Positions 5,402-9,689 of a DNA stretch of 9,689 nt are shown here, one piece after another (position 1 is the first letter of the stretch; every line of letters starts with the position of its first letter). The DNA comes from Methyloceanibacter sp. (lineage in GTDB: Bacteria > Pseudomonadota > Alphaproteobacteria > Rhizobiales > Methyloligellaceae): positions 1 through 9,689 of the forward strand of contig JALHTP010000496.1 of the NCBI GenBank assembly GCA_022865725.1. Reading direction: 5' to 3'. Under the pieces are notes generated by a model, which was not told where the DNA came from, did not search any database, and was given only the letters and a program-made list of their open reading frames with translations. A program made the translations under genes and the position numbers.

Positions 5402-5422
5402 CAACGAAAGGAGTACCCTTCC

Positions 5423-5620
5423 ATGAATTGGGATCGAATCGAAGGCAATTGGAAGCAGTTCAGCGGCAAGGTGAAGCAGCAATGGGGCAAGCTCACCGAC
5501 GATGATCTCACGGTCGTCGAGGGCCGCCGTGTCGAGCTGGTCGGCAAGATCCAGGAACGATACGGCGTTGCCAAAGACGAGGCTGAGAAGCAGGTCGATA
5601 GCTGGATGCGGAATATGTAA
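5423..5620 (+). CDS. CsbD-like general stress protein
   Basis: A 65-residue hydrophilic helical protein of the CsbD family (UPF0337; E. coli YjbJ). The family pattern is complete: MNWDRIEGNWKQFSGKVKQQWGKL at the N-terminus, the DDL segment at about 27-29, a GK-IQERYG block at about 42-48, and the terminal W near residue 61. Family members are abundant under general stress, but their molecular role is not established. ATG 5423 is supported by AAAGGAG 9 bases upstream and by the family N-terminus, although the frame is open further 5'. An exact sigma-EcfG promoter precedes it. A GC-rich hairpin follows the gene. Monocistronic and divergent from the response regulator gene. Confidence 0.95.
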   Translation: MNWDRIEGNWKQFSGKVKQQWGKLTDDDLTVVEGRRVELVGKIQERYGVAKDEAEKQVDSWMRNM

Positions 5621-5631
5621 GGCAAGACTTC

Positions 5632-5672
5632 CGCCGCGGGGCTGAGCAGCACAAGCGCATGGCCCCGCGGCG
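5632..5672 (+). terminator. Strong hairpin past the CsbD-like gene, possible terminator
   Basis: An 11-bp perfect stem joins CGCCGCGGGGC (5632-5642) and GCCCCGCGGCG (5662-5672) around a 19-nt loop, starting 12 bp after the CsbD-like stop. No T-tract follows (next bases are ACTTCG), so it is not a textbook intrinsic terminator. It may protect the mRNA 3' end or act together with Rho. Confidence 0.45.
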
Positions 5673-5860
5673 ACTTCGAACGAAGATACGCCAGAAGATA
5701 TTGTGAGCGTTCCCCTTAGTCAGTCGCGGATCCTGGCTCCCGCGGTATCAGCGTAGAAAGCGTAAAGGCGGGGGCACCGGTTACCGCGTAGCCCTGCCAA
5801 CCATCGGGCACCTAGCCCCGCGGGCCCTTCGCTTGCCGCTATGAAGCCAAGTGAGGCAAC

Positions 5861-6016
5861 ATGCTGTCGACAGTTCTCATCATCATTCTTATTCTGATCC
5901 TGCTCGGCGCTTTCCCGTCCTGGCCTTACAGTCGAGGCTGGGGCTACGGGCCGTCCGGCGTGGTCGGACTGATCCTCGTGATCCTTCTGATCCTCTTGCT
6001 GCTCGGGAAAATCTAA
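5861..6016 (+). CDS. DUF3309 small membrane protein, copy 1
   Basis: A 51-residue protein with a very hydrophobic N-terminal helix (about 2-16), the conserved loop GAFPSWPYSRGWGYGPSG (16-33) and a second hydrophobic helix (about 34-49). This matches the DUF3309 family, found mainly in Alphaproteobacteria and of unknown function. GTGAGG lies about six bases before ATG 5861. The next gene, 11 bp downstream, is a close paralogue differing at residues 3, 5 and 23. I found no sigma-EcfG promoter in the 240 bp upstream. Confidence 0.9.
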   Translation: MLSTVLIIILILILLGAFPSWPYSRGWGYGPSGVVGLILVILLILLLLGKI

Positions 6017-6027
6017 GGGGGGCTAAC

Positions 6028-6183
6028 ATGCTGACGACGATTCTCATCATCATCCTGATCCTTATTCTGCTCGGCGCGTTTCCGTCGTGGCCGCACAGCC
6101 GCGGCTGGGGCTACGGCCCGTCGGGCGTGGTCGGACTGATCCTCGTGATCCTTCTGATCCTCTTGCTGCTCGGCAAGATCTAG
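6028..6183 (+). CDS. DUF3309 small membrane protein, copy 2
   Basis: Also 51 residues and two helices, differing from its upstream neighbour by S3T, V5I and Y23H. At DNA level the first 96 bases differ at 17 sites, mostly synonymous, whereas a 50-base block in the second half is identical (6124-6173 against 5957-6006). The 11-bp gap and ribosome binding region (AAGGGGGG, 6015-6022) indicate an operon with copy 1. Function is unknown. The nearby palindromic repeat at 6222-6311 probably marks the end of this transcription unit. Confidence 0.9.
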   Translation: MLTTILIIILILILLGAFPSWPHSRGWGYGPSGVVGLILVILLILLLLGKI

Positions 6184-6221
6184 GGCGCGCGAGCACTCGC
6201 TCTCGGTCACGTCACACACGC

Positions 6222-6311
6222 GTCATTCCCGCGAAAGCGGGAATCCAGTAAGCGCCAATCCTCAGTAAGCACTGGGGGTTACTGGATTGCCCGGTCAAGC
6301 CGGGCAATGAC
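6222..6311. repeat. Composite palindromic repeat element (REP/MITE-like)
   Basis: A 90-bp element with three nested symmetries. The outer ends are GTCATT (6222-6227) and AATGAC (6306-6311). Inside lie AATCCAGTAA (6242-6251) and its complement TTACTGGATT (6279-6288). Each side also carries its own hairpin: CCCGC-GAAA-GCGGG on the left and GCCCGG-TCAA-CCGGGC-like on the right. Elements of this design, starting with GTCATTCCCGCG, are dispersed in many alphaproteobacterial genomes. It sits between the convergent DUF3309 pair and phyR and could terminate both. Confidence 0.75.
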
Positions 6312-6341
6312 AAAGATGGACGGCCGCCGATACGTTAGGGT

Positions 6342-7151
6342 CTAAGCGCGCATCTGCGGGCGGTCGCGCAAATGCGCGCGGCGCTCGAAGAACAGCGCTT
6401 GGCTCACGATCGCCTTCACCGTGTCCGGCTGATAGGGCTTGGTAATGAGGAAGGCGGGCTCGGGCCGCTCGCCGGTCAGCAGCCGGTCAGGATAGGCGGT
6501 GATGAAGATCACCGGCACCGCGAACGAGGCCAGCATCTCGTTGACCGCATCGAGCCCCGAGCTTCCGTCGGCAAGCTGAATGTCTGCAAGCACGAGACCG
6601 GGCTTCTGCTTATCGAACGCCCTCACCGCCTCGACATGGGTGCGGGCGACGCCGGTGACGCGGTGGCCAAGCCCCTCGACGATGCTTTCGAGATCCATGG
6701 CGATCATCGGCTCATCCTCGATGATCAGCACGTCGGTCGCCACTTGCGCCGCGATCTCGCGGCCGGCGAGGTCGATCAACGCGTCGACCTTGGCGACATC
6801 GACATTGAGGATTTGCGCCGCTTCGGCGGCGGAGAAGCCTTCCACCGCGCAGAGCAGAAAGGCTTGCCGCGGCAGCGGCGTGATCGATTCCAGCTTGCGG
6901 TCGACCGTGGTTGCAGCGCTGGCCGGGCCATTGGCCTTGAGATTGATGTCGAGCGAGTTCCACAGGCCGACAAAGGTGCGATAGAGCGCCACCCGCGGAT
7001 CGAGCGAGCTGTCGAACAGCGACGGATCCTCGATCAGCACTTCGAGGGTTGCCGCCACATAGGCGTCGCCGGCGGCTTGCGTGCCGGCAAGGGCGCGGGC
7101 GAAGCGTCGGAGATAAGGAAGGTGAGGCGCGATCGCTTTCGACATCGGCAT
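6342..7151 (-). CDS. phyR: General stress response regulator PhyR
   Basis: PhyR is the partner-switching anti-anti-sigma factor of the alphaproteobacterial GSR: when phosphorylated it binds NepR and frees EcfG. The 269-residue product has the diagnostic order. A sigma-like domain comes first (about 5-135; APHLPYLRRFARAL near the N-terminus and the region-4-like PLPRQAFLLCAVEGFSAAEAA). A C-terminal receiver follows (about 139-255) with acidic pocket E145-D146-E147, phosphoacceptor D190 in LADIQL, T218 and K238. Length and D190 position agree with characterised PhyR proteins. The start at 7151 has only a weak purine-rich ribosome binding site; ATG 7145 is an alternative. It diverges from nepR-ecfG, the usual arrangement, and has its own exact sigma-EcfG promoter, implying positive autoregulation. 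Confidence 0.98.
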   Translation of the reverse strand: MPMSKAIAPHLPYLRRFARALAGTQAAGDAYVAATLEVLIEDPSLFDSSLDPRVALYRTFVGLWNSLDINLKANGPASAATTVDRKLESITPLPRQAFLLCAVEGFSAAEAAQILNVDVAKVDALIDLAGREIAAQVATDVLIIEDEPMIAMDLESIVEGLGHRVTGVARTHVEAVRAFDKQKPGLVLADIQLADGSSGLDAVNEMLASFAVPVIFITAYPDRLLTGERPEPAFLITKPYQPDTVKAIVSQALFFERRAHLRDRPQMRA

Positions 7152-7246
7152 CCGGTTTTGGCTTTCTTTGGTGAGCCCGACAGTGAACCCTTTTCACAAA
7201 CCGGGCGGCGGGAGGCAACTCAAAACCACATATCGAAGCCTGGAAT

Positions 7247-7272
7247 AACGCGTTGGACCCGATTTCGGTTCC
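7247..7272 (-). promoter_or_regulatory. Exact-consensus sigma-EcfG promoter of phyR
   Basis: Minus-strand GGAAC (7272-7268), a 17-bp spacer and CGTT (7250-7247) match the GSR consensus exactly. The -10 element ends about 96 bp before the phyR start. Its -35 element is separated by only 7 bp from that of the divergent nepR-ecfG promoter. Confidence 0.8.
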
Positions 7273-7279
7273 AGAATGG

Positions 7280-7304
7280 GGAACCATTTGAAGGCTTGGA
7301 CGTT
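7280..7304 (+). promoter_or_regulatory. Exact-consensus sigma-EcfG promoter of nepR-ecfG
   Basis: GGAAC (7280-7284), 16 bp and CGTT (7301-7304) fit the consensus exactly. It would give a leader of about 60 nt before the preferred nepR GTG start. It makes ecfG autoregulated while co-producing its anti-sigma factor, as known for this locus in other Alphaproteobacteria. Confidence 0.82.
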
Positions 7305-7371
7305 TTCAGCCCCTAGGGTCCAACGAATCCGGTATTCTGAGGTTATCCATAAGGCTGACAGGGGACCGATC

Positions 7372-7632
7372 GTGGACCGCGACGCGAACAAGAAGGACCG
7401 CCGGCGAAAAGCGCCAGGCGCAAGCAAAAAAATGGACCATGCAGTCGAGAACGGCCCTGCCGAGATGTCCGGCGAGTCGCAAGGGGTTGAGCCGGATGCC
7501 GGCCTGTCCCCTACCCTGCAAGCTCATATCGGCCGCCATGTTCGCGCGGTCTTCGACGAGGTCGCGAGAGAGCCAATCCCGGAGCATCTCCTGCGGCTGC
7601 TGAAAGATCTTGAGCGAAGCGGAGACAAATAA
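7372..7632 (+). CDS. nepR: Anti-sigma factor NepR
   Basis: NepR binds and inactivates EcfG until PhyR-P takes it away. With the GTG start the product has 86 residues: a charged, disordered N-terminal part (about 1-46) and the conserved two-helix core. Helix 1 is about 49-67 (HIGRHVRAVFDEV), then the PIP turn at 68-70, and helix 2 is about 71-82 (EHLLRLLKDLER). I prefer GTG 7372 because AGGGG lies seven bases upstream. ATG 7432 (66 residues) has no good ribosome binding site but would keep the core intact, and many NepR proteins are about that length. The frame is open further 5', but that would include the promoter. The stop is followed one base later by the preferred ecfG start, indicating translational coupling. 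Confidence 0.95.
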   Translation: MDRDANKKDRRRKAPGASKKMDHAVENGPAEMSGESQGVEPDAGLSPTLQAHIGRHVRAVFDEVAREPIPEHLLRLLKDLERSGDK

Positions 7633-7633
7633 A

Positions 7634-8173
7634 TTGCGGCGGACAGTCTCTTCAAGCCTGCGAGATTCCCTCGTGGCCGAAATGGGTAGCCTGCGCGCCT
7701 TCGCCGTGTCGCTGTGCGGCGACAAGGAGCGCGCGGACGACCTCGTGCAGGAGACGCTGTTCAAGGCGTGGAACCATCTTGAGTCCTTCAAGGAAGGGAC
7801 GAACCTGAAGGCTTGGCTGTTCACCATCCTGCGCAACACCTATTTCTCCGAGCGGCGCAAGCGAAGGCGCGAGGTGGAGGACGCCGACGGGACCTATGCC
7901 GCGCGGCTTGCCACCCAGCCGGCGCAGCACGGGCATATGGACATGCAGGATTTCCGCGCCGCGCTGGTCCAGATTCCCGACGATCAGCGCGAGGCGCTGA
8001 TCCTGGTCGGGGCCGCCGGGTTCTCCTACGAGGAGGCCGCCGAGATCAGCGGATGCGCCGTCGGCACGATCAAGAGCCGCGTCAATCGCGCGCGGAACCG
8101 GCTGGCCGGCATGCTGGGCCTCGAGGATGCCGAGAGCATCCCGTTGGCCGAGGGCCTGAGCAAGACGGCCTGA
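7634..8173 (+). CDS. ecfG: ECF sigma factor EcfG of the general stress response
   Basis: EcfG directs RNA polymerase to GGAAC/CGTT promoters. From TTG 7634 the product is 179 residues. Region 2 covers about 15-83 with SLRAFAVSLCG, DDLVQETLFKAW and TNLKAWLFTILRN. A linker REVEDADGTYA, typical of EcfG, comes near 83-95. Region 4 has DQREALILVGAAGFSYEEAAEISG followed by the DNA-binding helix VGTIKSRVNRAR. TTG 7634 is favoured because GGAG lies nine bases upstream and it follows the nepR stop by one base. An upstream TTG at 7610 would overlap nepR by 23 bp, and ATG 7682 would truncate region 2. No C-terminal extension is present. Transcribed with nepR from the autoregulated promoter at 7280-7304. 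Confidence 0.97.
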   Translation: MRRTVSSSLRDSLVAEMGSLRAFAVSLCGDKERADDLVQETLFKAWNHLESFKEGTNLKAWLFTILRNTYFSERRKRRREVEDADGTYAARLATQPAQHGHMDMQDFRAALVQIPDDQREALILVGAAGFSYEEAAEISGCAVGTIKSRVNRARNRLAGMLGLEDAESIPLAEGLSKTA

Positions 8174-8240
8174 GTCTCGTCGCTCAGAAATCGTCCCGGC
8201 TTTACCGATCGTTTGCGGACGCTCGGCTATCCTCTTCCCC

Positions 8241-8266
8241 TGAACGCTTCACCCCTTCTTATCGTT
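8241..8266 (+). promoter_or_regulatory. Near-consensus sigma-EcfG promoter of the 93-residue protein gene
   Basis: TGAAC (8241-8245), a 17-bp spacer and CGTT (8263-8266) differ from the consensus at one base of the -35 element. The predicted transcription start is about 15 bp before the start codon at 8290, leaving room for the GGGAG ribosome binding site but little else. Confidence 0.45.
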
Positions 8267-8289
8267 AGTCTCGAAAGGGAGCTGCCCCC

Positions 8290-8571
8290 ATGACACTTGC
8301 CACTAAAGACCTCGACAAGGCCAAGCTCGATCCTCAGTCCGTCTTCCAGGCGCCCAAGGACGTGCTCGGCGCGCCGGGCCTCTCCGCCGACGAGAAGAAG
8401 TCGATCCTCGTCCGTTGGGAAGCCGATGTCGAAGCCCTGCTCAGGGCGACCGAGGAAGGCATGCCGCCGTCCGACAATCGCAGCCCCGCCGAGCTGCTGC
8501 GCGCCGTGCATGAGGCCATGCAGTCGCTGGAGCGCGGAAGCGTCGGCGTACCGCATCGCTGCTGCGGCTAG
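8290..8571 (+). CDS. Small conserved-type protein of unknown function
   Basis: A 93-residue soluble protein, predicted mostly helical, with no signal peptide or membrane segment. The central block FQAPKDVLGAPGLSADEKKSILVRWEADVEALLRATEEGM (19-58) has the look of small alphaproteobacterial proteins with a 'DVL..PGLS..EK..IL.RWE.D' pattern; I know no function for them. The C-terminus ends HRCCG, two adjacent cysteines in an otherwise cysteine-free protein that could bind metal or respond to redox state. GGGAG lies eight bases before ATG 8290. It is directly downstream of ecfG with a near-consensus GSR promoter of its own, so a GSR target is plausible. Confidence 0.85.
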   Translation: MTLATKDLDKAKLDPQSVFQAPKDVLGAPGLSADEKKSILVRWEADVEALLRATEEGMPPSDNRSPAELLRAVHEAMQSLERGSVGVPHRCCG

Positions 8572-8595
8572 AAGTATCGTTTGCTTAGGAGCGCA

Positions 8596-8640
8596 CCCCT
8601 TGATTGGAAGGCCTCGAAACCAAATCTATTGGTTAAGGGG
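8596..8640 (+). promoter_or_regulatory. Nested inverted repeats before the 8664 gene
   Basis: AACCAA (8618-8623) and TTGGTT (8629-8634) form an inverted repeat with a 5-bp spacer. Outside it, CCCCTT (8596-8601) and AAGGGG (8635-8640) can also pair. The structure ends about 10 bp before the AAGGTGAAGG ribosome binding region of the next gene. It could be an operator or an mRNA leader structure; I cannot decide. Confidence 0.3.
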
Positions 8641-8663
8641 AGCCTCTGAAAAGGTGAAGGTCG

Positions 8664-9122
8664 ATGCCGCCTCGCCACCTGCCATCTTCACGCTTGCCGC
8701 TGATCGCCGTAATCCTCGGCACTCAGCTCTTGGCGGGTGGAGCGCTGGCCGCTGGCCAGCCTGAACCACAAGAGAATTCCCTAAACTCCGCGGTCGACAA
8801 TTTCGTCTCCTACCTCAAATCGGAGACGAACGAGACCATGACCGCGGCCGCACGGATCGCCCGAGAGAACAAGGACTCCCTTGCCCAGGCGAAATCCCGC
8901 ATCGACACTCAAATCGACGCTTTGCGCGGCTCGTTAAGCGGCCAGAAAGCGAGACTGACGACACTCGGCACGGAGGCGTCAGCGATGTGGGAGGCATGGA
9001 GAGAGACGGCCGGTACGTCATGGGCGAAGGTCGAGCATTCGGCTCGCGACGCGCTTGACCGGATCGCCGGCTGGATGCGCAATCAATCGCTGTCAGAGCA
9101 GCGCCCCGAAACCCCTGTTTAA
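8664..9122 (+). CDS. Secreted helical protein of unknown function
   Basis: The 152-residue product starts with a signal peptide (hydrophobic core about 11-29; likely cleavage after ALAA at residue 30). The mature part is highly polar and helical, rich in Ala, Glu, Arg and Lys, with heptad-like stretches at about 57-104 suggesting a coiled coil. The tail has regularly spaced Trp residues (109, 112, 120, 137). It contains no cysteine and no motif I recognise. ATG 8664 follows the purine-rich AAGGTGAAGG. The next gene starts 30 bp after the stop and also encodes an Ala/Glu-rich helical protein, so the two are probably co-transcribed. Its position beside ecfG hints at an envelope-stress role, but that is guesswork. 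Confidence 0.82.
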   Translation: MPPRHLPSSRLPLIAVILGTQLLAGGALAAGQPEPQENSLNSAVDNFVSYLKSETNETMTAAARIARENKDSLAQAKSRIDTQIDALRGSLSGQKARLTTLGTEASAMWEAWRETAGTSWAKVEHSARDALDRIAGWMRNQSLSEQRPETPV

Positions 9123-9152
9123 AGCCCCTGTTCCACAAGAGTGAGGCGAGAG

Positions 9153-9665
9153 ATGCACAACGAGCAGCCTTCCCAATTCGGCAATCAGTCGGCAAAAAAC
9201 CAAACCCAAGCGGACAAGGAATGGTCGGAGTTCGAGCGCGATCTCGATACTCTGGGCCGCCAGCTTGCCGCGCTGCAAGCTCACACCGCGGCGCTCGGCA
9301 CCCAACTCGTATCGACTTTGGAGGCGCGCTTCAAGGAAGTGAAGGACCGCGCGCTCAGCTTCAAGCAGGCCAGAGAGGTCGAGCTCGAGCAGGTGCGCCA
9401 GACTGCCTGGAAGCAGGCAGGCGAGGCCGAGGGCGCGTTCAGCGAGGCGCGCACCCGCTCCACCGAGGCCGCGCGCCAGGTGTGGGAGCGCTCCGAGCCG
9501 TTGCGGCAAGGCGCGAAGGATGTCGGCGAAGGGCTGGCGCGCGCTTGGACCGAGCTGCGTGCCTCGTTCGGCAAGGCTGCCGGCAGGCTGCACACGGACG
9601 AGACGGCTTCGCCTTCGAACGGGCCTTTCACTGCCACGAGCGAAGATCGCCACGAGCGGACTTAA
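9153..9665 (+). CDS. Coiled-coil, Ala/Glu-rich cytoplasmic protein
   Basis: From ATG 9153 the product has 170 residues: a polar N-terminus (1-20, rich in Asn and Gln), a long predicted coiled coil (about 24-115) and a segment with A-x-A-W-x-E-L (128-135), then a disordered tail. The layout resembles the sll1863-type stress proteins (long helix followed by AW-x-EL repeats), though I call this only by general pattern. No signal peptide and no cysteine, unlike the exported protein encoded just upstream. ATG 9153 is preferred because GTGAGG (9141-9146) lies six bases before it; reading from that GTG would add four residues and consume the ribosome binding site. The gene is complete and ends 24 bp before the window edge. 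Confidence 0.82.
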   Translation: MHNEQPSQFGNQSAKNQTQADKEWSEFERDLDTLGRQLAALQAHTAALGTQLVSTLEARFKEVKDRALSFKQAREVELEQVRQTAWKQAGEAEGAFSEARTRSTEAARQVWERSEPLRQGAKDVGEGLARAWTELRASFGKAAGRLHTDETASPSNGPFTATSEDRHERT

Positions 9666-9689
9666 AGCAGCTGTAGACTAGGAACCGGC

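Noticed and set aside
5690..5713. Minus-strand GGAAC with CGTA 18 bp away after the CsbD-like gene
   Set aside because: Spacer and -10 both off consensus, and it points back into the CsbD-like gene.
6372..7316. Plus-strand open frame of 314 codons across phyR
   Set aside because: Antisense shadow of phyR, which is complete and matches its family over its full length.
9114..9134. Minus-strand GGAAC-N16-GGTT near the end of the 8664 gene
   Set aside because: Lies over coding sequence and would drive only antisense RNA; probably chance, helped by a local CCCCTGTT direct repeat.
9681..9685. GGAAC on the plus strand at the window edge
   Set aside because: Could be the -35 of a further stress promoter, but the -10 region lies outside the window.

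Overview
The window is GC-rich alphaproteobacterial chromosome, most likely order Hyphomicrobiales (Rhizobiales). The clearest evidence is a complete general stress response (GSR) core: phyR (anti-anti-sigma response regulator) diverging from nepR-ecfG (anti-sigma factor and ECF sigma factor). Around it lie genes of the type this sigma factor usually controls: a CsbD-like protein, a DUF1328 membrane protein, two DUF3309 membrane peptides and helical stress-type proteins. A membrane HWE-family histidine kinase and a single-domain response regulator are candidate input components.

Layout. 1-351 (-): 5' part of a b561-type cytochrome with an FNR/FixK-like box upstream. 651-797 (-): a 48-residue histone-H1-like basic peptide. 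798-1306: no supported gene. 1307-1843 (+): secreted six-cysteine protein of unknown function. 1844-2129: inverted repeat and a likely terminator between convergent genes. 2130-2630 (-): exported MsrB. 2755-4197 (-): HWE kinase. 4198-4559: a consensus sigma-EcfG promoter followed about 60 bp later by an intrinsic terminator, which I read as a candidate small RNA. 4560-4718 (-): DUF1328 protein. 4842-5186 (-): single-domain response regulator. 5423-5620 (+): CsbD-like protein. 5861-6183 (+): two DUF3309 genes. 6222-6311: a large palindromic repeat. 6342-7151 (-): phyR. 7372-8173 (+): nepR-ecfG. 8290-9665 (+): three small genes of unknown function.

How it works together. In the known pathway, a stress-activated HWE kinase phosphorylates PhyR. 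PhyR-P then sequesters NepR and releases EcfG, which reads promoters of the form GGAAC-N16/17-CGTT. I found four exact matches: before phyR, before nepR-ecfG, before the CsbD-like gene, and before the candidate sRNA. Near-matches lie before the DUF1328 gene, the 8290 gene and, weakly, the kinase gene. The window therefore reads as a self-contained GSR island: sensor, single-domain regulator, core switch, effectors and possibly a regulatory RNA. The sRNA candidate is the most novel element; its existence and targets are inference from sequence.
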